This document shows positions 1-9,582 of a stretch of DNA of 64,000 bases, piece by piece. Source of the DNA: Calothrix sp. C42_A2020_038 (GTDB taxonomy: Bacteria > Cyanobacteriota > Cyanobacteriia > Cyanobacteriales > Nostocaceae); the NCBI GenBank assembly GCA_015272395.1, contig JACYLQ010000047.1, positions 186,001 to 250,000 on the forward strand, given 5' to 3'. The translations under genes and the position numbers were made by a program. The notes beneath the pieces are model-generated. The model was not told the origin of the DNA and ran no database searches. It saw only the letters and a program-made list of their open reading frames with translations. Position 1 is the stretch's first letter. Each line of letters begins with the position of its first letter.

Positions 1-159
1 CACCAAATCAAATCAAGCTTTTGTTGGGTTTTGCCTACGGCAAACTTCGTTAACACTGCTTTCCAACGCCACTTTACTCAAGGTCGGAAACTTTCGCACT
101 TTCTGTGGCTCCCCAACCTACAAAATTTGATCTTTTAGCTTATTCGAGCAGTATTGTTT

Positions 160-197
160 AAAATCGCGATTTATCAAAATAAACCGCGATTTTTTTG
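160..197 (+). terminator. Intrinsic terminator-like hairpin
   Basis: AAAATCGCG at 160-168 pairs with CGCGATTTT at 185-193 across a 16-base loop, and a run of seven T follows on the plus strand. It most likely ends a gene lying left of the window. On the minus strand the second arm also ends in four T, so it could act in both directions. Confidence 0.5.
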
Positions 198-692
198 GTT
201 TTAGTATAACTGTAGTGTGCTAATGATAACTTGAAGTGATAAATGCCTATTCCCAATTCTTATAAATCAAAAATTGATAGTAAATTTTACTCAAAATAAA
301 TATATAAATTGTCTACACCTAACCAAAACAAATATAAATTTATCTTAAAGAAGAGTTACTAGCTATACTGTTTTATTCTCTTTAACATTTAGATAATCAA
401 TACTACACATTTTTCATAAAATTTCTAAACCTCTTATCCGAAATTTCATATATGTGTTAGTGTTTGAAGTAAACGTAAAGCTCTTAATTCGATGCAGTTA
501 ACTGCTAATCAGTAAAGAGTATGTAAATTCAAATACATAAAGGGTGTTATTATCATATCCAACTGAAAATTTACTATCTTTGTAGTTGGTAAATTTGCTC
601 TTATTAATAGAGGAGTGTTTTTGTAACTGATTTGTCAGACTCGTAGAAGCCAAAATCTTTAAATTATATTATCTTGGACGCTAAATTTAGCT
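198..692. other. Non-coding stretch, AT-rich
   Basis: No convincing coding frame, RNA gene or strong hairpin was seen here. The sequence is very AT-rich and probably carries the promoter of the small gene that starts at 693. The first 130 bases of the window also look non-coding, with TTGTTGGG near 22 and CCCAACCTACAA near 111 forming arms of a common dispersed cyanobacterial repeat. Confidence 0.35.
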
Positions 693-968
693 ATGGCATT
701 TATCAAGATACAGAACGTTGTCATTAACACGAGCTACGTTGCAGCAGTAAAATTAGATAGCAGAAATAGCTCTGGAGACAAAAGCGTTTCTGTCTTAATA
801 GCTACTCCTAAGTTTCCATTATTTCAATGGGAATCAACATCCCAAAATCTATATCATTACGAATGGATTGAGTTTACTGGTCAGGCAGCTAATGCATTAC
901 AAGATTATTTTACAAGTTTCAACAACGTAATTGATTTATTACCACAATATCAAGAAAGTGTCATTTAA
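693..968 (+). CDS. Small hypothetical protein, 91 aa
   Basis: This encodes a 91-residue soluble protein starting MAFIKIQNVVINTSYVAAV. It has no signal peptide, membrane segment or catalytic motif that I can see. The N-terminal beta-rich pattern followed by a region with YHYEWIEFTG and a C-terminal amphipathic helix (ANALQDYFTSF) looks like a real folded small protein, and I have the impression of similar short proteins in other filamentous cyanobacteria, but I cannot name a family. It stands alone, about 580 bp upstream of hglE on the same strand. No strong Shine-Dalgarno sequence precedes the ATG. Function unknown. Confidence 0.6.
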   Translation: MAFIKIQNVVINTSYVAAVKLDSRNSSGDKSVSVLIATPKFPLFQWESTSQNLYHYEWIEFTGQAANALQDYFTSFNNVIDLLPQYQESVI

Positions 969-1552
969 GATACTATTGAAGTTGTATCATTTTGCTTGAA
1001 ACTTGTAACAGATGAATATCTGGAGTAATCATACCATGTTTTATTTTGGATAAATACTAACCAATAAATTAGGTAAGCATGAAATTATTTGACTTTGCCA
1101 AGAAATGTAAATTGTTAATAGGTAATACTATTCAAAAATCATTTATTTAGTGCAAGTTATTTTAGTCAGCTTAGTTATTGGTTAACATTATCATTATTTA
1201 TTATGTAGTAAATCTAAAATAGAATGGTTAAAGCAAGAAATTGCGTATACAGGCAATGAATTGCATTTGTACTCCTAACTCTTCGGTAAAAATCTGTGGC
1301 ACTATTCAACTAAATGGTATTACAATTGTTGTAACATTGTTGAATTTAAGCTTGTTTAATCAAACAGCGTTAATCGTTAGTCGTTATTCGTTATTACTTA
1401 TTAGTAAGTACAAATAACAAATAATGATTCGGTTAATGCGAAAGACTTTGTTCATTGCAAATAAATAGCTGTTGTAAAGAACAGAAAGCTCGTTTTTGGT
1501 TGGTAACACAAATTACCAAAACTTTATCGTCCACACTACCAAAGATTAGCCT
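969..1552. other. Long upstream region of the hgl cluster
   Basis: No gene is seen in these 584 bp. They should hold the promoter and leader of hglE. A heptamer-like tract with repeated CGTTA/CGTTATT units lies around 1372-1410, and an imperfect inverted repeat with ACAATTGTTGTAAC lies near 1321-1336. I looked for an NtcA site (GTA-N8-TAC) and found no convincing one. Confidence 0.35.
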
Positions 1553-4500
1553 ATGTCTGCTTCTTGGATAGATACAGCCTTATCACAGTTGTCAGAAGAA
1601 ATAAACGATTGTGAAAAGGTTTTGTTCAAGTTTATTGAGGAGAAAAAGAGGATGTCAGACAAAACTCAGCCAGTAAATCTCAACAGAAAGCTAAAAGATA
1701 ATCCCATAGCTATTATCGGTATGGCTAGTCTGTTTCCACAGTCGAGAACTCTGCGTGAATACTGGGAAAATATTATTAATAAAGTAGACTGTATTACTGA
1801 TATTCCAGATTCTCATTGGAGCGTCGAAGATTATTACGACCCGAATCCACGCACAACTGAGGACAAAACTTATTGTAAGCGCGGTGGCTTTATTCCTTAT
1901 GTTGATTTCAACCCGATGGAGTTCGGTCTACCGCCAAATATTCTAGAAGTAACTGATGTATCGCAGTTATTAAGTTTGGTAGTTGCCAAAGAAGCGATGG
2001 AAGATGCTGGTTATAGTACAACCCGTGAATTTAATCGCGATACTGTGGGAGTGATATTAGGAGTTGCACAAGGAAAACAACTGGCTATGCCCTTAGCCGC
2101 GCGCTTGGAATATCCAGTTTGGGAAAAGGTGCTTAGAAGTAGTGGCTTGAGCAACGAGGATACGCAAAAAATCATCAATAAGTTTAAAAGTGCTTACGTT
2201 AAATGGGATGAAAATGCTTTCCCTGGAATGCTAGCAAACGTAGTAGCAGGACGCATTGCCAATCGTCTCAACTTTGGTGGAATCAACTGTGTAGTTGATG
2301 CAGCTTGTGCCAGTTCGTTTGCTGCGTTGAAAATGGCAGTCAGCGAATTAATTGAGCGACGTTGCGATATGATGCTCACAGGTGGGGTTGATACAGATAA
2401 CTCCATTATGGCCTATATTTCTTTTAGCAAAACTCCAGCTGTTTCTCCTAGCGATAAAGTCAAACCCTTCGATGCTAAATCTGACGGGATGATGCTGGGT
2501 GAAGGTATCGGAATGTATGTTCTCAAGCGTCTTGAAGATGCTGAACGCGACGGAGACAAAATCTATGCAGTGATTCGAGGAATTGGTACTTCCAGCGACG
2601 GACGCTACAAGAGTATTTATGCTCCCCGTCAGGAAGGTCAAGTCAAAGCATTAAGTCGTGCTTATGAAGATGCTGATTTGAATCCAGCTACTGTTGGTTT
2701 GGTTGAAGCACATGGTACCGGCACAATGGCTGGAGACCCTACGGAATTCTCATCTTTACGCGAGTTTTTCGGTGAAGGTAATCCGAGAAAGCAGTATATT
2801 GCGATTGGTAGTGTAAAATCACAAATTGGACATACTAAAGCTGCCGCAGGCGCCGCTAGTCTAATTAAAACTGCACTAGCATTGCATCACAAAATTTTAC
2901 CACCCACGATTAATATTACCGAGCCAAATCCCAAACTAAATATCAAAAATTCCCCATTCTACCTTAACGCTCAGACTCGTCCGTGGATTCGCTCGATAAA
3001 TGAACCTCCAAGACGGGCAGGTGTATCTTCATTTGGCTTTGGTGGTACCAATTATCATATCGTTTTGGAAGAGTACACTGCCAAATCACAAACTATACCT
3101 GCAACATCTCCCTATCGTATTCACACCACACCACTAGAACTATTGTTGTTTGCACACAATCCAGCAATGTTAAAAGTGCGATGTGAAGAAGTGTTAGCAA
3201 AATTACAATCTGAAGCAGGAGATAAACATTATCTTGAACTTGTCGAGGAATGCAAAGCAAAGGAAATTCCTCTCAACGCTGCGCGCGTAGGATTCGTCAC
3301 CGAGTCACGGCAAGAAGCATGTAAGTTATTACAACTAACGCTCGAATTATTGCAATCCAAAGCTTCGTTATCTACATGGGAACACCCCCAAGGAATTTAC
3401 TACCGCGAAACCGGGATGGAATTAGGTGGCAAAGTTGTAGCATTGTTCTCTGGACAAGGTTCACAATACTTAGAAATGGGACGTGAGTTGGTAATGAATT
3501 TTCCCGAAATGCGTTCTATGTACGATTACATGGATAGTCTATTACTTAAGGACAATTCGCAACCACTGTCAGAAATTGTTTTCCCCCATCCTGTGTTTGA
3601 TGAAGCAGAGAAAAATGCTCAAGTTGCTGCACTACAACGAACTGAATATTCTCAACCTGCTATTGGCATGTTGAGTGCAGGAATGTACAAGATTCTCCAG
3701 CGTGCAGGGTTTAAGTCTGATTTTGTTGCCGGACATAGTTTCGGTGAAATAACAGCATTATGGGCAGCAGGTGTATTCAGCGATGAAGATTACTGCTTTT
3801 TAGTTAAAGCGCGCGGTCAAGCAATGTCACCACCGCAAGACCCTGACTACGACGCAGGAGCAATGCTAGCAGTTCGAGAAGAGTTGAGTAAGGTGGAAGC
3901 AGTTTTAAAACACTATCCGCATGTCACAATTGCTAACTACAATTCTCAAAATCAAGTTGTTATTGCAGGACCAACGGCTGATATTAGCAAAGTTAGACAA
4001 ACACTGCAAGAACAAGGTTATAGTGCAATATTACTACCCGTTTCGGCTGCATTTCACACATCCCTAATTGCCTTCGCGCAAAAATCGTTTACAATTGCAC
4101 TCAAATCAGTTAAGTTCAAAACACCTGAAGTTCCTGTATACAGCAACGTTACAGGTAATCCTTACTCGAAAGAACCTGCTTCTATTCAACGTCTTCTTGA
4201 AACCCACCTTGCCAACTCAGTATTATTCAAACAGGAAATTGAAAATATATACGCTGCTGGTGGTTACTGCTTTGTTGAATTTGGTCCGAAGAAAATTCTC
4301 ACCAACCTTGTTAAAGATATTCTTGCTACCCGTCCTCACTTAGCAATCGCCCTCAATGCTTCACACCAAAAAAATAGTGATAGAACATTGCGCGAAGCTG
4401 TTGTACAATTGCGTGTAGCGGGATTACCTCTCCAAAATCTCGACCCGTATCAAATAACCCCATCTTTACCGCCAGTAGAGACATGCAAAGGCTTGAAATA

Positions 4501-7144
4501 TCGTATCAACGGCGTTAACTATATATCAGAGAAAACTAAAAAAGGTTGGGAAGAAGCACTGCAAGATGGACATCAAGTCCAACTTGTAAAACCGGAAAGT
4601 GAAGTGCTTGAAGCAACATCACTTCTCAATCAGACCGACATCAAAAATGACTTTGTAGCCACTTCCAACATGTCAATCTCTGCAAATTCTTCATCATATT
4701 CTACTAACGGACACAACTCTAAATCTGATATCAAGAATTTTAGCAGTAATACTGTTAAAACCAGTTCAATATTAGACTCAACTTCTTATGTATCTGATTC
4801 GCATCAACAATCAAAACCAACGACTTTTACGTCTGACCAAAATAATGGTAATGGTAATCGAAATGTAAAGGTATTACAACCTAGCAATCCTAATCCAGAA
4901 CTACCATTACCAAATCCACCCGTAACTCAAGGGTCAAGCTTATCAACAATGCAACCGACATCAAATAACCTAGCTTATTACCAACGGGTTTTAGAAAGCT
5001 TAGAGTATGTCCTGAAACAGTTCCAGCAAAATCAAAGTGATAATTTACAAGTTCATGGACTGTATCTAAACAATCAGAAGGAATACGCGCAAACCTTTTT
5101 TCAACTGATGCTTTCTCAAAACACATTGTTCACTTCTAAAATTGCTCACCCAAACCCGCATATTCAGCCCGTTGTTATAGAAAGCTTAGAGCGGAGCATG
5201 ATGCAGTTTCACTCCCAACAAGGTGAAACTCTCCGTATTCACGAACAGTATCTTCAACATCAAGTTGAACATACCAAAAACTTTTTCCAACTCATTCAGC
5301 AAGAATATGCTCAAATAGTCGATGGCAATATAAATGTTGTACCTGTAGAAGAAAAACAGGCGCCACTGACAAGCGAAACAAGTATCATAAAAGATGCAAC
5401 CTTAATTGAACATGATAACAGCCCTAGTATAAATATCTTGCCTGTGCAAGAGAAGCAGGTGCCAGTGACAGGCAAGACACCTATCCAGGTAGAACGTACA
5501 ACGCCAATTGAATACGATTATCAGCGTAGCACAGATACTTTGCCTGTACAGGAGAAACAAGCAACGCTGACAAGCACAGTATCTTCGCCTGCCGAGACAC
5601 CTATTGTACAAAATCTGAACAATAGTTTTACAAATGTTGAAACAAAATCAGTTAAAGATCAAACCCTTGATTTATCTGATTTAAGCGATAAACTACTTGC
5701 AATTACAAGTGAAAAAACAGGCTATCCTATTGAAATGCTCGAACTTGACATGGATATGGAAGCTGACTTAGGGATCGACTCAATTAAACGGGTGGAAATT
5801 TTGGGCGCCTTGCAAGAAATCTATCCCAACTTGCCCCAACCTAACCTCGAAGAACTTAGCGAAAAACGCACTATTGGTCAAATTGTCGAATATTTGAAAT
5901 CAAGTAATTCGCCCCTAACTTCCGTAGAAAGCACTGTTGCAGAAGTTGAAATCGGAGCAAATATTCCCCCTGTTACAACACCTACTATTCCAGAAGTAAT
6001 TAACAAGATTACAACTAATGGGTCAACTAGCAGCTTCGTCAACACTACAGCCACTGTTCAAGTTGCGTTACCAGTTGCAGAAGTCGAAGTACCAGTTATT
6101 GAAGTAGGCTCAACAGTAGACTTAACAAATCTCGGCCAGATACTACTCGGAATTACAAGTGAAAAAACTGGGTATCCAGTCGAAATGCTTGAACTCGACA
6201 TGGACATGGAAGCTGACTTGGGTATTGATTCTATCAAGCGGGTGGAAATTATGGGCGCCTTGCAAGAAGCATTACCAGACTTGCCAAAACCAAGTAATAT
6301 GGAGGAGGTTGCAGAACTCCGCACTATCGGTCAAATAGTTAACTATCTCCAGAACCTGGCTGGAGGTCAAAAAAAAAAGCCACAGTTTGATACGATTGAC
6401 CGACGAACCGATGTAGTTGTAGATACAGGCATTCAAAGGCTTCCTGCTCAACTCAAACGTCTCAACGAACCAGATTGGTTAGAGTTTAATTTACCTCAAG
6501 GGTATGTAGCTTTAATTACTGATGATGGTTCCGAGACAACTACACAAGTTGCTCAATCATTGACTCAGAGAGGTTGGAAAGTTGTAGTACTCAACTTTCC
6601 GTCCTCACTCGTTCCCGAAAAATCTGTTTTACCTCCAGGTGTAGAACGGTTGGCACTCAATGACCTTAGCGAAGAACACTTGCAAGAACAATTAAATGCA
6701 GTTGCAACTAACTATGGTTCTGTTGGCGCCTTCGTTCATATTCATCCGCTTTTCCAAGCTCCCCATACCCAAGGTGTTTTCTATAACAACGAAGAAAAGG
6801 CAATTGTCAAACATGTCTTTTTAATGGCGAAACACCTCAAAAAATCTCTCAATGAAGCTGCAAAACACGGACGCAGTTGTTTCTGCACCGTTGCTCGTCT
6901 CGATGGTGGTTTCGGTTTAGAACACAACTGTAACTTTGGCGCCATAGGTGCAGGTTTATTTGGATTAACTAAAACTTTGATTTGGGAATGGGCAAATGTC
7001 TTTTGTCGGGCAATAGATTTGAGTCCAAAGTTTGATGCAGCTACAAACGCACGCTGTATTGTAGCTGAGTTGCACGACCCCAATCGTTACCTTACTGAAG
7101 TTGCATATGGTGGCTATGGGCGAGTAACGCTGATTGCTAAGTAG
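1553..7144 (+). CDS. hglE: Heterocyst glycolipid polyketide synthase HglE (KS-AT-ACP-ACP-KR half)
   Basis: This 1863-residue PUFA-synthase-like (PfaA-type) type I PKS builds the long-chain fatty alcohol of the heterocyst envelope glycolipid. The ketosynthase spans about 50-510 with Cys252 in VDAACASS, His387 in EAHGTGT and His427 in IGHTKAAAG. The acyltransferase spans about 630-930 with Ser729 in GHSFGE. A long low-complexity linker (about 990-1370) follows, then two ACPs with phosphopantetheine serines at 1410 and 1560 (LGIDSIKR in both). The last 250 residues match the structural, non-catalytic half of a PfaA-type ketoreductase, including GLFGLTKTL and FCRAIDLSP. The catalytic KR half is encoded separately at 7728. 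HetI encoded at 17982 is the expected ACP activator. Family assignment is firm. Confidence 0.93.
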   Translation: MSASWIDTALSQLSEEINDCEKVLFKFIEEKKRMSDKTQPVNLNRKLKDNPIAIIGMASLFPQSRTLREYWENIINKVDCITDIPDSHWSVEDYYDPNPRTTEDKTYCKRGGFIPYVDFNPMEFGLPPNILEVTDVSQLLSLVVAKEAMEDAGYSTTREFNRDTVGVILGVAQGKQLAMPLAARLEYPVWEKVLRSSGLSNEDTQKIINKFKSAYVKWDENAFPGMLANVVAGRIANRLNFGGINCVVDAACASSFAALKMAVSELIERRCDMMLTGGVDTDNSIMAYISFSKTPAVSPSDKVKPFDAKSDGMMLGEGIGMYVLKRLEDAERDGDKIYAVIRGIGTSSDGRYKSIYAPRQEGQVKALSRAYEDADLNPATVGLVEAHGTGTMAGDPTEFSSLREFFGEGNPRKQYIAIGSVKSQIGHTKAAAGAASLIKTALALHHKILPPTINITEPNPKLNIKNSPFYLNAQTRPWIRSINEPPRRAGVSSFGFGGTNYHIVLEEYTAKSQTIPATSPYRIHTTPLELLLFAHNPAMLKVRCEEVLAKLQSEAGDKHYLELVEECKAKEIPLNAARVGFVTESRQEACKLLQLTLELLQSKASLSTWEHPQGIYYRETGMELGGKVVALFSGQGSQYLEMGRELVMNFPEMRSMYDYMDSLLLKDNSQPLSEIVFPHPVFDEAEKNAQVAALQRTEYSQPAIGMLSAGMYKILQRAGFKSDFVAGHSFGEITALWAAGVFSDEDYCFLVKARGQAMSPPQDPDYDAGAMLAVREELSKVEAVLKHYPHVTIANYNSQNQVVIAGPTADISKVRQTLQEQGYSAILLPVSAAFHTSLIAFAQKSFTIALKSVKFKTPEVPVYSNVTGNPYSKEPASIQRLLETHLANSVLFKQEIENIYAAGGYCFVEFGPKKILTNLVKDILATRPHLAIALNASHQKNSDRTLREAVVQLRVAGLPLQNLDPYQITPSLPPVETCKGLKYRINGVNYISEKTKKGWEEALQDGHQVQLVKPESEVLEATSLLNQTDIKNDFVATSNMSISANSSSYSTNGHNSKSDIKNFSSNTVKTSSILDSTSYVSDSHQQSKPTTFTSDQNNGNGNRNVKVLQPSNPNPELPLPNPPVTQGSSLSTMQPTSNNLAYYQRVLESLEYVLKQFQQNQSDNLQVHGLYLNNQKEYAQTFFQLMLSQNTLFTSKIAHPNPHIQPVVIESLERSMMQFHSQQGETLRIHEQYLQHQVEHTKNFFQLIQQEYAQIVDGNINVVPVEEKQAPLTSETSIIKDATLIEHDNSPSINILPVQEKQVPVTGKTPIQVERTTPIEYDYQRSTDTLPVQEKQATLTSTVSSPAETPIVQNLNNSFTNVETKSVKDQTLDLSDLSDKLLAITSEKTGYPIEMLELDMDMEADLGIDSIKRVEILGALQEIYPNLPQPNLEELSEKRTIGQIVEYLKSSNSPLTSVESTVAEVEIGANIPPVTTPTIPEVINKITTNGSTSSFVNTTATVQVALPVAEVEVPVIEVGSTVDLTNLGQILLGITSEKTGYPVEMLELDMDMEADLGIDSIKRVEIMGALQEALPDLPKPSNMEEVAELRTIGQIVNYLQNLAGGQKKKPQFDTIDRRTDVVVDTGIQRLPAQLKRLNEPDWLEFNLPQGYVALITDDGSETTTQVAQSLTQRGWKVVVLNFPSSLVPEKSVLPPGVERLALNDLSEEHLQEQLNAVATNYGSVGAFVHIHPLFQAPHTQGVFYNNEEKAIVKHVFLMAKHLKKSLNEAAKHGRSCFCTVARLDGGFGLEHNCNFGAIGAGLFGLTKTLIWEWANVFCRAIDLSPKFDAATNARCIVAELHDPNRYLTEVAYGGYGRVTLIAK

Positions 7145-7173
7145 AGGAAATTAGGGATAGTGAAATCTCTACG

Positions 7174-7194
7174 ATTTCCTATTTCCTATTTCCT
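7174..7194 (+). repeat. Heptamer tandem repeat ATTTCCT x3
   Basis: Three perfect tandem copies of ATTTCCT lie just downstream of hglE. Such short tandemly repeated heptamers are widespread in intergenic DNA of heterocystous cyanobacteria. Their presence argues that 7160-7216 is non-coding and that the following gene starts at 7217. Confidence 0.7.
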
Positions 7195-7216
7195 ATTCTT
7201 CACTCCCTGTTTACAT

Positions 7217-7663
7217 ATGTCTAAGAAATCAGTAGTCAATTTTATTGGTCGTGTTATCGACTATCGAAAACAAGCTCCGATTCGTGGTGCTAAAGTTTCC
7301 TTAAATACTGATGATATCTCTCTTGTTTCCTATACTGATTTAGAGGGTATTTATCGCTTCCAAGTTAGCCCTGACAAATCTAAAAATGTACGCGCTGAAA
7401 TTTCTGTTGAGGCTTCAGGATATAAACGTTATCAAAGATTGATTTCTTTATCTTCAAATCAGAAAGATTTAGGTGACATTTGGTTAGGGGCGCCATCTCA
7501 GCAAAACAGTAATCAAGATGGTAGTTTAACACCTCTTATCGCTGTTATTATCATAGCATTTTTAATTTTTCTTTTGCTGGCAATTACTAATTCTCCACGT
7601 CGTGGTTCTATTAATAATCGCAATCCTCGTAATGATTCGATTGATTATGAGTTGAGGCGGTAG
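7217..7663 (+). CDS. Carboxypeptidase regulatory-like domain membrane protein
   Basis: This 148-residue protein starts MSKKSVVNFIGRVIDYRKQ. I chose the ATG at 7217 over the in-frame GTG at 7160 because the extra 19 residues would be read through a heptamer repeat. Residues about 8-95 look like a carboxypeptidase regulatory-like (CarboxypepD_reg) beta-sandwich: GRVIDYRKQAPIRGAKV, then TDLEGIYRF, then VEASGYKRY. A single hydrophobic segment at about 107-127 (LIAVIIIAFLIFLLLAI) probably anchors it, followed by a short basic, Asn/Arg-rich tail. There is no clear signal peptide, so it is probably tail-anchored. It lies between two genes whose products are halves of one PKS. A role in glycolipid synthesis is only suggested by position. 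Confidence 0.7.
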   Translation: MSKKSVVNFIGRVIDYRKQAPIRGAKVSLNTDDISLVSYTDLEGIYRFQVSPDKSKNVRAEISVEASGYKRYQRLISLSSNQKDLGDIWLGAPSQQNSNQDGSLTPLIAVIIIAFLIFLLLAITNSPRRGSINNRNPRNDSIDYELRR

Positions 7664-7727
7664 CAGCGTCAAACATCCTACTTATAACTCCTAACTCATA
7701 AATCCTAACTCCGAACTTTTTAAATAT

Positions 7728-9452
7728 ATGTCAACTTTAACTCAATTTAATCCGTCTTCTGTTTTTGTTGTTAGCGGTGGTGCTAAGGGTATTACTGCAA
7801 AGTGTGTTGTTAAATTAGCACAGCAAAGTTTGTGTAAGTTTATTTTACTTGGTCGTTCTAATGTTATGGAACGTGAACCTGAGTTTGCTAATGGTTGTTT
7901 TGATGAAGCAACTTTGAAAAAACGCATCATGGAATACTTATTGGCAACTGGAACAAAACCCACACCTATAAGTGTTCAAAAGTTGTATAACGAAATTGCT
8001 TCTAGTCGGGAAATTCAAGAAACTTTGGCTGCAATTAGACAAACAGGTGGTGATGCAGAATACTTAAGTGTAGATGTTACAGATGTTACGACATTGAAGG
8101 CTAAATTATTGGAAGCTTCCGTGCGTATGGGAAATGTTACGGGTATTATTCATGGTGCGGGTAATTTGGCTGATAAGTTGATTGAGAAGAAAAATAGTGA
8201 AGATTTTGAGAAGGTTTATACCGCAAAAGTCCAAGGTTTGGAAAATCTTTTGAACAGTATTCCAGCAAATCAACTGCAACACCTAGTTTTGTTTTCTTCA
8301 GTAACTGGTTTTTATGGCAATATTGGTCAGTCAGATTATGCGATTGCCAATGAAATTCTCAATAAGTCAGCTCATTTAGTAAAAATGCACCATCCTGATT
8401 GTCACGTTGTGGCTATTAACTGGGGTGGTTGGGATAGTGGGATGGTGACACCGGAGTTGAAGAAGGAATTCGCCCGCAGAGGTATTGATATTATCCCTGT
8501 GGATGCAGGCGCCCAGATGTTGGTAAATGAACTAAACCCCATTTATCGCGATACTACTCAAGTGGTAATCGGTAGCCCTATGATTTTACCACCTGCGCCT
8601 CTCGGTTCAGAAAATCGCACTTATCGCGTTCGTCGTTGTTTGACAGCAGAGAAGAATCCGTTTTTACAAGACCACGTAATTGCTGGTAATTTAGTTTTAC
8701 CTGCAACTTGTGCCGTATCTTGGATTGCTGATACTTGCGAACAGCTTTACCCAGGATATCGATTTTTCTGTGCTAGCGATTTTAAGGTATTAAAAGGTAT
8801 TACTTTTAATGAAAATCTTGCTTCAGAGCATTATGTTGAATTACAAGAATTATCAAAAATTGACGGGCAAGAGGTAGAACTACAAGCCAAAATTTGGAGT
8901 AAAAATTCCGCTGGAAAACCTATTTTTCATTTTAGTGCGAATCCGAAGTTAGTACGTGAGATTCCAGAGGCGCCGATTTACAATAATTTAAATCTTAAAG
9001 AAGATAACGTGATTAGCTTGCAAGGTAAACAATTTTACCAGCAAGACCCATCATCATTGTTTCATGGTGGAGCATTTCAAGAACTCCGTCGTATCTTAAA
9101 TATTACTCCCGAAAGAATCACCGCCGAATGTTTTTGGAAACCGATTACTCCTCAGCAACAGGGGCAGTTTCCCGTTGATTGGATGAACCCTTATGCTACC
9201 GATTTAAGCACACACCCATTGTGGATTTGGTTGTATCATTTCCACTCCTCAATTTGTCTTCCCGGACAGATGGAACGATACGAACAATTTGCAAGGACAC
9301 CTGTAAATAAACTCTATTATGTTTCTTGCGAGATTAAACAAAAAACAGCAACAGGGTTGTGCGCTGATTTTATCGTTCATGACCGTGAGGGCAAAGTATT
9401 TTCAAGGTTGTTAGGAACAAGAGGCATTATCTTACCAAAGTTATTGGCATAG
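7728..9452 (+). CDS. hglD: HglD-type ketoreductase/dehydratase of heterocyst glycolipid synthase
   Basis: This 574-residue protein carries the catalytic half of a PfaA-type ketoreductase followed by a hot-dog dehydratase-like region. The NADPH-binding motif is VVSGGAKGIT at about 14-23. The SDR active site includes Ser190/191 (LFSSVTGFYG) and Tyr204 in QSDYAIAN. Near 315-325 DHVIAGNLVLP fits the HxxxGxxxxP dehydratase signature (His316), and SLFHGGAFQEL is a second hot-dog-like segment. It should reduce the beta-keto group and dehydrate the product made on HglE. The preceding protein HglE ends with the structural KR half, so the two chains probably form one KR together. Domain calls are firm; the letter D rests on memory of the Anabaena order E-(F,G)-D-C-A-B. 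Confidence 0.8.
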   Translation: MSTLTQFNPSSVFVVSGGAKGITAKCVVKLAQQSLCKFILLGRSNVMEREPEFANGCFDEATLKKRIMEYLLATGTKPTPISVQKLYNEIASSREIQETLAAIRQTGGDAEYLSVDVTDVTTLKAKLLEASVRMGNVTGIIHGAGNLADKLIEKKNSEDFEKVYTAKVQGLENLLNSIPANQLQHLVLFSSVTGFYGNIGQSDYAIANEILNKSAHLVKMHHPDCHVVAINWGGWDSGMVTPELKKEFARRGIDIIPVDAGAQMLVNELNPIYRDTTQVVIGSPMILPPAPLGSENRTYRVRRCLTAEKNPFLQDHVIAGNLVLPATCAVSWIADTCEQLYPGYRFFCASDFKVLKGITFNENLASEHYVELQELSKIDGQEVELQAKIWSKNSAGKPIFHFSANPKLVREIPEAPIYNNLNLKEDNVISLQGKQFYQQDPSSLFHGGAFQELRRILNITPERITAECFWKPITPQQQGQFPVDWMNPYATDLSTHPLWIWLYHFHSSICLPGQMERYEQFARTPVNKLYYVSCEIKQKTATGLCADFIVHDREGKVFSRLLGTRGIILPKLLA

Positions 9453-9521
9453 GTTCTTGTGGGATGGGTGTCCTCGCCCGTCCGTTTATCTAGGAGTAGG
9501 CAGGGATGCCTACCCCACAAG
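9453..9521. repeat. Dispersed inverted-repeat element between hglD and hglC
   Basis: CTTGTGGG at 9456-9463 pairs with CCCACAAG at 9514-9521. Inside lies a tighter hairpin, GTAGGCA (9496-9502) with TGCCTAC (9507-9513) and a four-base loop. Elements of this type, with GTGGGGTAGGC cores, are common in intergenic DNA of Nostocales. A related element lies at 16130-16153. Confidence 0.55.
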
Positions 9522-9582
9522 ATGGATGTTCACATTTTTGGTCTATCTCCCACACTCACTAGTTTAATTGAGAAAATATACC

